Part shown: positions 1-8,281 of the stretch, in pieces | Layout: each line of letters starts with the position of its first letter | How positions within the stretch are numbered: the stretch's first letter is position 1 | Source: Bauldia litoralis | GTDB lineage: Bacteria; Pseudomonadota; Alphaproteobacteria; Rhizobiales; Kaistiaceae | Direction of reading: 5' to 3' | Length of the DNA stretch: 64,000 nucleotides | Assembly (NCBI RefSeq): GCF_900104485.1 | Contig: NZ_FMXQ01000001.1 | Coordinates: 124,001 to 188,000, forward strand | The notes under the pieces: generated by a model | What the model was told of the DNA's origin: nothing | The model's database searches: none | The model's input: only the letters and a program-made list of their open reading frames with translations | Program-made: the position numbers and the translations under genes

Positions 1-405
1 GGCGAAAACCAGCGCGAGGAAACCGAAGGCCTTGGACAACCAGCTGCCGCTCGACACCGCGTCGGCGGCGCTGACCCCGACCGCCAGAAGCGCGCCGACG
101 ACGATCACCGACGAGATCGCGTTGGTGACCGACATCAGCGGCGTGTGCAGCGCCGGGGTCACCGACCAGACGACGTAGTAACCCACGAAGATCGCCAGCA
201 CGAAGATCGCCAGCCGGAAGACGAAGGGGTCGATCGCCCCGCCGGTCGCGGCATGGACCGCACCGCCGATCGCCTCGGCGGCCTGGTCGGCATAGCCCTG
301 GGCCGCGGTTGCCGCCTCGACCGCCGTTTCCGACGCCGACTTTGCGCTGTCTGCCGCCGCCTGCGCCGCCGCAGCCGCCTGTTCGGGGGTCATCGATGCC
401 ATCAT
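1..405 (-). CDS. pntAB: NAD(P) transhydrogenase subunit alpha part 2 (partial, 3' end outside window)
   Basis: The reading frame is open from the ATG at 405 to the window edge (135 codons) and has no stop inside the window. An Ala-rich N-terminal stretch of about 55 residues is followed by membrane segments; the segment around [20 protein letters not shown] is characteristic of the membrane part of the alpha subunit of proton-pumping transhydrogenase. The protein anchors the NAD(H)-binding subunit and forms part of the proton channel that drives hydride transfer from NADH to NADP+. Its start overlaps the stop of the upstream pntAA gene in an ATGA, so the two are translationally coupled; pntB would be expected next, beyond base 1. 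An in-frame ATG three bases further in (402) is an alternative start. Confidence 0.93.
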   Translation of the reverse strand, partial: MMASMTPEQAAAAAQAAADSAKSASETAVEAATAAQGYADQAAEAIGGAVHAATGGAIDPFVFRLAIFVLAIFVGYYVVWSVTPALHTPLMSVTNAISSVIVVGALLAVGVSAADAVSSGSWLSKAFGFLALVFA

Positions 406-1544
406 TCACCTCCCTTTTCGGCAAAGGCCGGGTGGACGACCTTGCCGTCCCGGGTCAGGTTCGTCGCCTTGATCAGTTCGTCGTCCCAGTCAATCGCCAG
501 CGCCTTCTTCTCCTTGTCGATCATCGTCTCGACGAAGGCGTAGAGGTTGCGGGCGTAGAGCGCCGATGCGCTGGCCGCGATGCGGCCGGCGACGTTGAGG
601 TAGCCGACGATCTTGACCCCGTCGACATCGACGACCTCGCCGGGCTTGGCGCCCTCGACATTGCCGCCGCGCTCGACCGCGAGATCGACGAGAACCGATC
701 CGGGTTTCATCGCCGCGACCATCGCCTTGGAAACCAGCTTCGGCGCCGGGCGGCCGGGGATCAACGCGGTCGTCACCACGACGTCCTGCTTGGCGATATG
801 CGCGGCGATCAGGTCGGCCTGTTTCGCTTGGTATTCCTTCGACATCTCCTTGGCGTAGCCGCCGGAGGTCTCTGCCTGCCTGAACTCGTCATCCTCGACC
901 GCGATGAACTTGGCGCCGAGCGACTCGACCTGCTCCTTCGCCGCCGGCCGCACGTCGGTCGCCGTGACCACCGCGCCGAGCCGGCGCGCCGTGGCAATCG
1001 CCTGGAGCCCGGCAACGCCGGCGCCCATCACGAAGACCCGCGCCGCCGGCACCGTGCCGGCCGCCGTCATCATCATCGGGAAGGCGCGACCGAAATTCGA
1101 CGCTGCGTCGATGATCGACTGGTAACCGGCGAGGTTCGCCTGGCTCGACAGCACGTCCATGCTCTGGGCGCGGGTGATGCGCGGCATGAATTCCATGGTG
1201 AAGGCGTCGATACCGCTTTCGGCGAGTGCCTTGACGTCCTCGTCATTGCCGAAGGGATCGAGCGCCCCGACCAGGATGGCGCCCGACACAAGGTTCTTGA
1301 CCTCCGTGGCGCTGGGACGACGCACCTTCAGGACGATATCCGCCGCCTTGAGCATCGGCGGCGCGGTCTTGGCAATCGTCGCGCCCGCCCCCTCGTAATC
1401 CGCATCCGTGATCCGCGATCCGGCCCCGGCACCGGCCTGGACCGTCACCTCCGCGCCGAGAGCGATGAACTTCTTCACCGTTTCCGGAGTCGCGGCGACC
1501 CGTGGTTCGGTCTTGTCGGTTTCCGTCGGCACGGCGATTTTCAT
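402..1544 (-). CDS. pntAA: NAD(P) transhydrogenase subunit alpha part 1
   Basis: This 380-residue protein is the soluble NAD(H)-binding domain I of the proton-translocating transhydrogenase. The N-terminus reads like the alanine dehydrogenase/PntA family. The conserved [11 protein letters not shown] segment lies at about residues 125-135 and the Rossmann-fold glycine motif GAGVAG at 174-179, followed by an acidic TDVRP that typically contacts the NAD ribose. It works with the membrane parts PntAB and PntB to make NADPH at the expense of the proton gradient. The length is normal for the split alphaproteobacterial form. It overlaps pntAB by four bases (ATGA). The start has no close competitor downstream. 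Confidence 0.96.
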   Translation of the reverse strand: MKIAVPTETDKTEPRVAATPETVKKFIALGAEVTVQAGAGAGSRITDADYEGAGATIAKTAPPMLKAADIVLKVRRPSATEVKNLVSGAILVGALDPFGNDEDVKALAESGIDAFTMEFMPRITRAQSMDVLSSQANLAGYQSIIDAASNFGRAFPMMMTAAGTVPAARVFVMGAGVAGLQAIATARRLGAVVTATDVRPAAKEQVESLGAKFIAVEDDEFRQAETSGGYAKEMSKEYQAKQADLIAAHIAKQDVVVTTALIPGRPAPKLVSKAMVAAMKPGSVLVDLAVERGGNVEGAKPGEVVDVDGVKIVGYLNVAGRIAASASALYARNLYAFVETMIDKEKKALAIDWDDELIKATNLTRDGKVVHPAFAEKGGE

Positions 1545-1653
1545 GGGCGATTCCGGATCCTATCTGGACTGCAGACTGCGTGCATCGACCTGATCGGGCC
1601 CGCCGGCAAACCCGCCCTGACGAAGGGTCGGCTGACCTGCCTGCCCGTCTCGA

Positions 1654-1806
1654 TCAAAGCAAGAAAAAGGCCATCAGGATGAGGACGATGACGACGAAAA
1701 TCGATCCCCACTTCGACAGTTGGACGAAACCTTCATATGTGCGGAGGTGATCGGCATAGTCGGTGCCGGTTGCGGTTCCGATTTCGGCGGCGCCATGCTC
1801 TGCCAT
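1654..1806 (-). CDS. aa3-type cytochrome c oxidase subunit IV-like small membrane protein
   Basis: This 50-residue protein has an N-terminal soluble part with the segment TDYADHLRTYEGFVQLSKWG and one C-terminal membrane helix (about residues 31-50). That is the layout of the bacterial aa3-type cytochrome c oxidase subunit IV family, a small accessory subunit of the respiratory terminal oxidase. The ATG at 1806 is preferred over more upstream starts because GGGAG lies just upstream and because the upstream extension is basic and Cys-rich, unlike the family. It sits upstream of pntAA on the same strand with a gap of about 110 bases; this pairing is common in Rhizobiales. The oxidase catalytic subunits are not in the window. 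Confidence 0.85.
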   Translation of the reverse strand: MAEHGAAEIGTATGTDYADHLRTYEGFVQLSKWGSIFVVIVLILMAFFLL

Positions 1807-1988
1807 CGTCGCTATCTCCCTTGCGAGCCCTGAAAGGCGGGCTTTATAGCAAAACCGCGGCCAGCGACAATCGTGTATGGCGTCGCATCGCGTTTGACCA
1901 AGGGAAAATCCGTCCCTGCAGCAAAATTGTGCAGACCGCGCGCCGCGCACAGGAGTAGCATCCGCCGGCAACTGGATGGCGGAACGAC

Positions 1989-1998
1989 CTCCTAGGAG
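1989..1998 (+). promoter_or_regulatory. SD of the HD-domain gene embedded in a perfect palindrome
   Basis: CTCCTAGGAG is self-complementary and contains the AGGAG ribosome binding site 8 bases before the ATG at 2007. The left half is an anti-SD sequence, but with no loop it cannot fold as a hairpin on its own, so a regulatory role is uncertain. Confidence 0.3.
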
Positions 1999-2006
1999 AT
2001 CCCGGC

Positions 2007-2861
2007 ATGCTGAACCCGATCTCGATTCTGGCCGAGCACTACGGCGACTACCTCGCCGGGCACTACCACGAGTATTTCTCCTACCGAAGCCCCGAATACG
2101 CCACCTATCTCGGCGGCGCTGCCCGGCTCGTCCTCGAGCGGATCGGTAACTCGGACGCCCTCTACCACAACATCGAGCATACGATGATGGTGACCCAGGT
2201 CGGCCAGCAGATCATTCGCGGCCGCCTGCTTTCCGAGGCGCTCACCCCGGAAGACTGGCTACATTACACCTGTGCCTGCCTCGTCCACGACATCGGCTTC
2301 GTCCGCGGCATCTGTCGCGGCGACACCACCAGCACCCAGGTGATCAACGAAGCGGGAGAAACCGTCACGCCGCCGCGTGGCGCCTCCGACGCCTTCCTGG
2401 CGCCCTGGCATATCGACCGCGGCAAGCTCTACGCACAGGAGCGCTTCGGCTCCTCCCCCTATGTCGAGGCAAAGCGGATCGGCGCTGCGATCGAGATGAC
2501 TCGTTTCCCCGTCCCCGAGGGCGAGCTCTATGCGGCGACCGATACCGAGGGCGCGCTGGTCCGGGCCGCCGACCTCATCGGCCAGATGGCCGACCCGTAT
2601 TACCACCGGAAGATCAACGCGCTTTTTCTCGAATTCGTCGAGACCGGCACGGCGAAGGAACTCGGCTACGACAATCCCGCCGACCTCATCGACAAGTATC
2701 CGGAGTTCTTCTGGAGCCATGTCCGGCCCTATATCGGCACGGCTCTCGGCTACCTGGAACTGACGACGGAGGGCAAGCAGTGGATCGCCGCGCTCAACTC
2801 CAACGTCTTCCAGATCGAGCACGGCAGGCGCTTCGTCGGCCCCTTTCCCGGTCCGGACTAG
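2007..2861 (+). CDS. HD-domain metal-dependent phosphohydrolase
   Basis: A 284-residue soluble protein with the spaced metal-binding residues of the HD superfamily: YHNIEH at 53-58, the His-Asp pair in LVHDIGF (H94 D95), and an Asp in the later helix AADLIGQMAD. HD proteins usually cleave phosphoester bonds of nucleotides or cyclic nucleotides; nothing here identifies the substrate. No signal peptide, membrane segment or attached signalling domain is visible. The SD sequence AGGAG just upstream is part of a perfect 10-bp palindrome (1989-1998). The gene stands alone between the oxidase subunit (opposite strand) and a DoxX gene (convergent). Confidence 0.82.
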   Translation: MLNPISILAEHYGDYLAGHYHEYFSYRSPEYATYLGGAARLVLERIGNSDALYHNIEHTMMVTQVGQQIIRGRLLSEALTPEDWLHYTCACLVHDIGFVRGICRGDTTSTQVINEAGETVTPPRGASDAFLAPWHIDRGKLYAQERFGSSPYVEAKRIGAAIEMTRFPVPEGELYAATDTEGALVRAADLIGQMADPYYHRKINALFLEFVETGTAKELGYDNPADLIDKYPEFFWSHVRPYIGTALGYLELTTEGKQWIAALNSNVFQIEHGRRFVGPFPGPD

Positions 2862-2876
2862 CCGCGGCGACGGCTC

Positions 2877-3320
2877 TCAGAACTCCCGGCCAATCCACGC
2901 ATCGACGCAGAGGCGCCCTCCCCCGCGCACGGCGATCATCAGCAGGATGACCGCCCACAACGCCGAGAATTCGACGCCGCCCGGTTCGACATAGAAGCCA
3001 AGCGGCAGGTGAACGTAGAGCGCCGCCGTCGCCGTGGTGGCCGCCGCCGCCAGCGCCGCCGGCCGGGTGAGAAGGCCGACCGCAATACAGGCGCCGCCCA
3101 CCACCTCGACGATCCCGACGGCAAGCATCAGCGGCACGGCCGGCTCAAGCCCGATCGCCTGGAAGAAGGCGATCATCTCTTCCTGGCTGCCGGTGATACC
3201 GAAGAGCTTCCACAACCCGTGCGGCACGAGAAACGCCCCGGCCGTCAGCCGGGTCAGCGCGTAGACCGGCTCGGACAGCGCGGCATAGACAGGGACAAGG
3301 GCGGGGATGAAGGGTCGCAT
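2877..3320 (-). CDS. DoxX family membrane protein
   Basis: A 147-residue protein with four hydrophobic segments. The LTAGAFLVPHGLWKLFG start and the GIVEVVGGACIAVGLLTRPAALAAA core are typical of the DoxX/DoxD family of small membrane proteins, whose biochemical role is mostly unclear (quinone or sulfur redox links in some). The ATG at 3320 fits the family start; the longer open frame upstream would add about 100 basic, low-complexity residues. It converges with the HD-domain gene (15-bp gap). A second DoxX protein occurs in the bufferin operon at 26.1 kb. Confidence 0.8.
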   Translation of the reverse strand: MRPFIPALVPVYAALSEPVYALTRLTAGAFLVPHGLWKLFGITGSQEEMIAFFQAIGLEPAVPLMLAVGIVEVVGGACIAVGLLTRPAALAAAATTATAALYVHLPLGFYVEPGGVEFSALWAVILLMIAVRGGGRLCVDAWIGREF

Positions 3321-3400
3321 CGGCAGGCCTCCCGGAAGACTGGCGTCGGGATACCTAACACGCGAAGCGGCCCGAATATTCGGCCGCCCGTAGACCGGGC

Positions 3401-4771
3401 TCAGGATTTGTCCGCCAGCCCCGCCGCCTTCAGCGCGGCGGCTTGCCGCTTGGCAAGCTTCGCCTCGTCGAAGGCGTCGACCGCCTCGGCGAAGAGACGA
3501 TGAAAATTCAGCTCCGCCTTGAGATGGAGCATCACCGAGCCGAGGCCGATCGCGGCGCGATCCATCAGCACGAATTCGCGCGGCACCCTGATCGGCGGCC
3601 CCGCCTTCAAGCCCTGCTTGACCTTCCACGCCTCGCGACGGCCATAGGCATGCGGGTCGACACCATCGGCGATCGTCCGCACCCGGTCATCGATCAGCGG
3701 GGCATAGATGAAGCGGGCCCAGATGTTGAGAACATCGATCTGCTCGTTGCTGAGGCCGGTGAACCCCCAGCGCCGATAGGCCTCGATAACGCGGTCGCGA
3801 TCGTCGTCGAGGAAGCCGTGATAGAGCTCGACCACGCCGCTGACGAAGCGCGGCGTGAAGATCCGGATGCAGCCATAGTCGAGAAGGTTGATCCCCTCGG
3901 GCCGGCCGCCCTCCTCGAAGACGCTGTAATTGCCGAGATGCGGATCGCCGTGGATGATGCCGTGGGTGGCGAAGGGGTGCCACCATGCCCGGAACATCGC
4001 CTCCGCGATCCGGTTCCTGTCCTCAAGATCGTGATCGAGAAACGACAGCAGTGGCGCGCCGTCGAGCCAGCCCATCGTCAACAGCCGCCCGGTCGATAGC
4101 TCCGGCACCATCTCCGGCACCCGGATCATCGGCTCGGCGGCCAGCGCCTGGCCGTAGAGCAACGCATTGCTCGCCTCGCGGCGGTAGTCGAGTTCCTCGC
4201 GCAGGCGCTCGGACAGTTCCTTGGCGATCTCCGTCGTGTCGATCTCCGGATTGAAACGGCGCTGCAGCGCGAACACCACGCCGAGCTGACCGAGGTCGGC
4301 TTCGACCGCCGACTGCATGTCGGGATACTGGAGTTTGCAGGCGAGCGCCCGCCCGTCGTGATCGGTCGCCCGGTGCACCTGGCCAAGCGAGGCCGCGGCC
4401 GATGGCGTCTCGTCGAAGGACCCGAAGCACTGCTTCCAGTCGGGCCCGAGTTCCGCCTTCATCCGACGCTTGACGAAGGCCGGCCCCATCGGCGGCGCCG
4501 ATGCCTGGAGTTTCTGAAGTTCGGCGGCATATTCGGGCGGCAGCAGGTCCGGCACGGTCGACAGGAGTTGGGCCAGCTTCATCAGCGGCCCCTTGAGGCC
4601 GCCAAGCGCCGCCATCAGTTCGGCGGCGTTGCGCTGATCGGAGAGGTCGCGACCGAACAGGCGCGCCCCGGCCATCTTCGCCGCCACCCCGCCGACATTG
4701 GCGCCAACGCGAGCATAGCGCGTCACGCGACGGGAAAGACGGTTCTTCTCGGGATCGGGCGCGTCGTCCAT
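3401..4771 (-). CDS. ABC1/UbiB family atypical protein kinase-like protein
   Basis: A 456-residue member of the AarF/UbiB/ABC1 kinase-like family. The family KxGQ region appears as KGPLMKLAQLLS near residue 60, followed by the Ala-rich nucleotide loop AAASLGQVHRA, the lysine of ACKLQYP, the catalytic-loop equivalent HGDPHLGNY and the metal-binding LLDYG (DFG equivalent). In UbiB-type proteins this fold supports ubiquinone synthesis or lipid extraction as an ATPase. It lacks the C-terminal membrane helices of classical UbiB, so it is a soluble ABC1 paralogue rather than UbiB itself. The second residue of the KxGQ glycine is Ala here (KLAQ). Confidence 0.88.
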   Translation of the reverse strand: MDDAPDPEKNRLSRRVTRYARVGANVGGVAAKMAGARLFGRDLSDQRNAAELMAALGGLKGPLMKLAQLLSTVPDLLPPEYAAELQKLQASAPPMGPAFVKRRMKAELGPDWKQCFGSFDETPSAAASLGQVHRATDHDGRALACKLQYPDMQSAVEADLGQLGVVFALQRRFNPEIDTTEIAKELSERLREELDYRREASNALLYGQALAAEPMIRVPEMVPELSTGRLLTMGWLDGAPLLSFLDHDLEDRNRIAEAMFRAWWHPFATHGIIHGDPHLGNYSVFEEGGRPEGINLLDYGCIRIFTPRFVSGVVELYHGFLDDDRDRVIEAYRRWGFTGLSNEQIDVLNIWARFIYAPLIDDRVRTIADGVDPHAYGRREAWKVKQGLKAGPPIRVPREFVLMDRAAIGLGSVMLHLKAELNFHRLFAEAVDAFDEAKLAKRQAAALKAAGLADKS

Positions 4772-4847
4772 AAGCGATATCTAGGCAGGCATCACGGCGG
4801 AGAGAAGGCCCGCGAGTGTCGCATGCGCAAGGTCCGCCCGGCGGAGG

Positions 4848-5345
4848 CTAGGCCCCTACCGGCGTTTCGCCGCCCGCGACGCCCGCCTCGTATTTCTTGA
4901 TGTTGAGGCGGAGGGGCCGCGAACGCCCGTCGGCATATTCACGTTTGGCGTAGAGGGTCCGCACGCCCTTGCCGCGACTGACGACCTCGGCCAGGAGGAA
5001 CTGGTTGACCTCGTCCGTCTCGGCGGACCACGCATTGATGACGCCACAATCCCCCGCCGACCCGGAGACCTCGGTCGCGGCGGGGCCGCCGGTCACCCAG
5101 GCTTCCGCTTCGGACTCGGTCATGATCGCCCAGCCACAAAAGCCGACAACCTCGCTGCCGCGAATGACGAAGAAATAGTGACCGCGCCTGATCTGGCCGG
5201 TGAGCACCCGGGACCAGTGGCCGAAGGGCAGCCGCGCGAAGGCCGGCTTCTTCATCAGGTATTCCACCGCGAGCCCGAGAGCCATCGCCCGGTTATCGAA
5301 TACTCGTGTCCGAAGCGGATGAGCTTTCTCGGCAGCGTCCGTCAT
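4848..5345 (-). CDS. HlyC-like toxin-activating lysine acyltransferase homologue
   Basis: A 165-residue protein that I read as a member of the RTX toxin-activating acyltransferase (HlyC) family, a GNAT-like fold that moves fatty acyl groups from acyl-ACP to lysines of RTX proteins. Matching pieces in order are ALGLAVEYLMKKPAF, FGHWSRVLTGQIRRGHYFFV, VVGFCGWAIMTESEAEAW (HlyC has PVAYCSWANLS here), GDCGVINAW (aligned with the HlyC segment carrying catalytic Asp92) and RSRPLRLNI. The HlyC catalytic His23 (SPLH) falls on Phe in KPAF by my eye alignment, so either this subgroup differs or activity is altered. The ATG at 5345 has GGAG six bases upstream. It is divergent from an ACP-ketosynthase-RTX gene set, which strongly supports an acylation role. 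A generic GNAT is the alternative. Confidence 0.72.
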   Translation of the reverse strand: MTDAAEKAHPLRTRVFDNRAMALGLAVEYLMKKPAFARLPFGHWSRVLTGQIRRGHYFFVIRGSEVVGFCGWAIMTESEAEAWVTGGPAATEVSGSAGDCGVINAWSAETDEVNQFLLAEVVSRGKGVRTLYAKREYADGRSRPLRLNIKKYEAGVAGGETPVGA

Positions 5346-5434
5346 CTCTGTCTCCGATCCGGGGCTATGCACGGCCGTGTTGGCGAAATTTAACAGAGCC
5401 TCGCGGCGACCGCCAAACGCTGGATGAGGGCTTG

Positions 5435-5528
5435 CGACGAAGGTCACAGCGCGGCCAACCCTTCGCTGGTATTTCTCGCGATGACGGTCCTAGGCACCTT
5501 GCAAAGGTCAGACGCAACGACGAAGGTC
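5435..5528. repeat. Direct repeat CGACGAAGGTC in the divergent intergenic region
   Basis: CGACGAAGGTC occurs at 5435-5445 and again, identical, at 5518-5528; a partial copy GCAAAGGTC is at 5501-5509. All lie in the 254-bp gap between the HlyC-like gene and the ACP gene, which must hold both promoters. They may be binding sites for a regulator, but the 83-bp spacing gives no clear helical phase. Confidence 0.35.
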
Positions 5529-5599
5529 GCCTCCGGTCCTGATATCGGATGTCACGACCGGCCACGCCGACGGGATGATGCCGCCAAGGAGGTCTGATT

Positions 5600-5851
5600 G
5601 TGGACACTTTGGGAAGAGTTCAGAAGATCATCGCGGAGCAACTGGAGCGGCCTTCGGACGATGTGCGCCCGGAAACACGGCTGGAGAATCTCGGTGACTC
5701 GCTCGACCTGATCGAGGTCGTCTATGCCCTCGAAGTGGAATTCAAGGTCGATGTCCCGCTGAATTCGAAGGCGCCCGGCGAGTCGCTCGACACGGTTCAG
5801 GATGTCGCGCGGATCATCGACCGTCTGGTCGCCGAAAGAGAAGCCGCTTGA
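5600..5851 (+). CDS. Stand-alone acyl carrier protein
   Basis: An 83-residue acidic protein with the phosphopantetheine attachment motif LGDSLDLIEVV; the modified serine is Ser34. It carries acyl chains as thioesters in the cytoplasm. The GTG start is supported by a near-perfect AAGGAGG at 5586-5592. It is not the housekeeping AcpP: AcpP normally sits next to fabG and fabF in the fab cluster and has DSLDTVELVM. The next gene, a ketosynthase, starts inside its stop codon (TTGA overlap), so the two are co-translated like NodF/NodE, a specialised ACP and condensing enzyme pair. Its likely role is to carry the acyl donor for the neighbouring HlyC-like enzyme; that is inference. Confidence 0.92.
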   Translation: MDTLGRVQKIIAEQLERPSDDVRPETRLENLGDSLDLIEVVYALEVEFKVDVPLNSKAPGESLDTVQDVARIIDRLVAEREAA

Positions 5852-7056
5852 AGCGGGTTGCAATCACCGGCGTCGGCGTCGTCTCGCCGGTTGGCAACAC
5901 CATTGAGGAGTTCTGGTCGGCCCTTGTCGAAGCGCGATCCGGTATCCGCCCGATCACCGGCATCGACACCAGCCGGCTGAACACCGCGCAGGCCGCACAG
6001 GTACAGGATTTCGACCCGGCCGATCATTTCGCCGCGCGGAAGATGTCGCTTCTCGACCGGTTTTCGCAGTTTGCCGTGGTCGCGGCGCGGGCGGCGGTTG
6101 CGCATTCCGGAATCGCGATCGACGAGGAATTGGCACTCCGGACCGCAACGATCATCGGCACCGGCGCCGGAGGCATGCACACGCTCGACGACTCCTTCCG
6201 GCGCGTCTATGCCGAGGACGCGCGGAAAATCCATCCGTTCTCCGTCCCCAGGGGGATGGACAACGCGGCGGCAAGCCAGGTGTCGATCGACATCGGCACG
6301 AGGGGCCCGGCCTTCGCGATCGTCTCCGCCTGCGCCTCGGGCGCCCACGCCATCGGCCTCGGCTTCCAGATGATCCGTTCCGGCATGGCGCCGCTGGCCA
6401 TCGTTGGCGCGTCCGAAGCCTGCCTGACCGTCGGAACGATCATCGCCTGGCAATCGCTCCGCGTCCTCAGCGACGATCTTTGCCGGCCATTCTCCCGCAA
6501 TCGCTCGGGCCTCGTTCTCGGTGAGGGAGCGGCCGTGCTCGTTTTGGAGGACTGGGATCATGCCGCGGCGCGCGGCGCGAGAATCATCGCAGAGGTCCGC
6601 GGGTTCGGAATGAGCGCCGACGCGAATGACGCGATCGCGCCCGATCGCGACGGCGCGGAACGCGCCATGCGCGCGGCGCTGCGCGATGCCGGGGCCGACG
6701 TCGCCGACATCGACTATGTCAACGCCCATGGTACAGGCACCCGGCTCAATGACGCCACGGAAACGCAGGCCATCCGCGGTGTTTTCGGCCCCGATGCCGA
6801 TCGTCTCGCCGTCTCGTCGAATAAGGGAGTCCTCGGCCATGGCCTCGGCGTTGCGGGCGCTTTCGAGGCCATTGCCACGGCCCTGACGCTGCAGTCGCAG
6901 GTCGTTCCACCGACGGCGAATTACCAGGAGCCAGACCCGGACTGCGACCTCGACATCGTGCCCAACACCGCTCGCGCCATGCCAGTCCGCGCTGCCCTTT
7001 CGAACTCGTTCGCCTTCGGCGGGCTCAATGCGGTTCTCGCCTTCGGACCCGCCTAG
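5848..7056 (+). CDS. Beta-ketoacyl-ACP synthase II (FabF/NodE-like)
   Basis: A 402-residue condensing enzyme with the complete FabF-type catalytic set: Cys162 in SACASGAHAIG, His294 in NAHGTGT, Lys326 and His331 in NKGVLGHGLGVAG. It elongates an acyl chain on ACP with malonyl-ACP. The start is TTG, overlapping the stop of the ACP gene by four bases; the protein then begins KRVAITGVGVVSP as the family does, so the rare start codon is well supported. Divergence from housekeeping FabF (NKGVLGHGLG rather than the usual TKSMTGHLLG) and lack of other fab genes suggest a dedicated enzyme that tailors a special acyl chain for the cassette. Confidence 0.93.
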   Translation: MKRVAITGVGVVSPVGNTIEEFWSALVEARSGIRPITGIDTSRLNTAQAAQVQDFDPADHFAARKMSLLDRFSQFAVVAARAAVAHSGIAIDEELALRTATIIGTGAGGMHTLDDSFRRVYAEDARKIHPFSVPRGMDNAAASQVSIDIGTRGPAFAIVSACASGAHAIGLGFQMIRSGMAPLAIVGASEACLTVGTIIAWQSLRVLSDDLCRPFSRNRSGLVLGEGAAVLVLEDWDHAAARGARIIAEVRGFGMSADANDAIAPDRDGAERAMRAALRDAGADVADIDYVNAHGTGTRLNDATETQAIRGVFGPDADRLAVSSNKGVLGHGLGVAGAFEAIATALTLQSQVVPPTANYQEPDPDCDLDIVPNTARAMPVRAALSNSFAFGGLNAVLAFGPA

Positions 7057-7281
7057 TTTCGTCCGGGTGTGACCGCCGCAACACGTTTCTTCCACCCACA
7101 GAATGTCGCGAATCCGGCGCCCGCCGACGGTATTGCCGGCCGGTTCCGCGATCGCCAACAGGAATGTGGCGTGGTGATGTCACGGGGTGTGAGGTGGATA
7201 ACAGCGGGTAGGTGAGCATTCCACTAGAGGTCGGTTCCACGACTTGTACACCACCAGTCGGACAGAGGAAGGAACCCCGAA

Positions 7282-8151
7282 ATGGCACTCTATGTAGGCA
7301 CAGAAGCAGCCAACTCGAACAGCGGAACGGGTGCATCCGACACGTCCTATGGTATGGGCGGAAACGACACCCTGAAGGGCGCAGCCGGCAACGACTACCT
7401 GTATGGCGGCGAAGCCAATGACCTTCTCCAGGGCGGGTCGAACGATGACGTGGTCGAAGGCGGCCGCGGCGAAGACCAGGTGCAGGGCGGTACCGGAAAT
7501 GACCACCTGTTCGGCGGCGACGGCAACGACAAGATCGGCGCAGCCCTGGACGGAACGCCGTCGATCCTTGACGAAGAAGACGACCCCGGCGACGACGAAA
7601 TGTATGGCGGTGCCGGCGATGACCAGATGCAAGGCGGCACCGGCAACGACTACATGGAAGGCGGCACTGGCAACGACCAGATGCGCGGCGACCTCGAGAC
7701 CGCCAATGCCGGTGACGGCGACGACGAGATGTACGGCGGCAAAGGCGACGACGAGATCTACGGCGGCGACGGCGACGACGAGATCTACGGCGGCGGCGGC
7801 GAGGACGATATCTACGGCGGCCTCGGCCAGGACGATCTGTTTGGCGGCAACGGGCCGGACGTCTTCCACTTCAATTCGGTCGAGGAGATCGGCAAGAAGA
7901 AGGCCGATCGCGACATGATCGGCGACTTCAACCGCAAGGAAGGCGACATCATCGACCTCAGCGAGATCGACGCCAAGAAGGGCGGCGGTGACAATGCCTT
8001 CAAGTATGTCGGCGAAGACAAACCGACCGGCAAGGGCGAGCTGAGCTTCAAGAACGGCAAGCTGAAAGGCAACACCGACAACGACAAGGCGCCGGAGTTT
8101 ATCCTGCTGGTCGACGTCAACAAGCTGAAGGCCGACGACTTCGACCTGTAG
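7282..8151 (+). CDS. Small RTX (haemolysin-type calcium-binding repeat) protein, putative type I secreted
   Basis: A 289-residue very acidic protein made mostly of glycine-aspartate nonapeptide repeats (GGxGxDxhx) in three blocks, about residues 24-86, 103-137 and 144-190. These form calcium-bound beta-rolls after export. There is no N-terminal signal peptide. The C-terminal 95 residues (from PDVFHFNSVEEIG) look like the serralysin-type C-terminal region and end in DDFDL, a usual type I secretion terminus. This region is rich in lysine (EIGKKKADRD, DAKKGGGD, KNGKLKGN), giving possible acylation sites for the HlyC-like enzyme. A good SD (GAGGAAGGA at about 7265-7273) precedes the ATG and a strong terminator follows. 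No toxin or enzyme domain is visible. No type I transporter genes are in the window. Confidence 0.88.
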   Translation: MALYVGTEAANSNSGTGASDTSYGMGGNDTLKGAAGNDYLYGGEANDLLQGGSNDDVVEGGRGEDQVQGGTGNDHLFGGDGNDKIGAALDGTPSILDEEDDPGDDEMYGGAGDDQMQGGTGNDYMEGGTGNDQMRGDLETANAGDGDDEMYGGKGDDEIYGGDGDDEIYGGGGEDDIYGGLGQDDLFGGNGPDVFHFNSVEEIGKKKADRDMIGDFNRKEGDIIDLSEIDAKKGGGDNAFKYVGEDKPTGKGELSFKNGKLKGNTDNDKAPEFILLVDVNKLKADDFDL

Positions 8152-8191
8152 CAATCAGCGGCCGCGGTTCTCCGCAGCCTCCGACATTCTT

Positions 8192-8218
8192 GGCCGGCGC
8201 CCTGGCGCCGGCCTTTTT
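8192..8218 (+). terminator. Rho-independent terminator of the RTX gene
   Basis: GGCCGGCGCC (8192-8201) and GGCGCCGGCC (8204-8213) form a perfect GC-rich stem, most likely closing as nine pairs with a CCTG loop, followed by five T. It lies 40 bases after the RTX stop codon and closes the ACP-KAS-RTX transcription unit. Confidence 0.85.
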
Positions 8219-8281
8219 GTGCCGTCGCTCAGGACATTTTCGCGTCGGGCCGGTGCATGAAGCGAGACGGTTTCCCGGTCG

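Noticed and set aside
309-1682. 457-codon plus-strand frame
   Set aside because: Opposite pntAA and pntAB, which have clear family motifs.
7400-7850. Regular short DNA repeats resembling a CRISPR or tandem array
   Set aside because: The periodicity (27 bases) is that of nonapeptide RTX codons in an open frame; there are no spacers.
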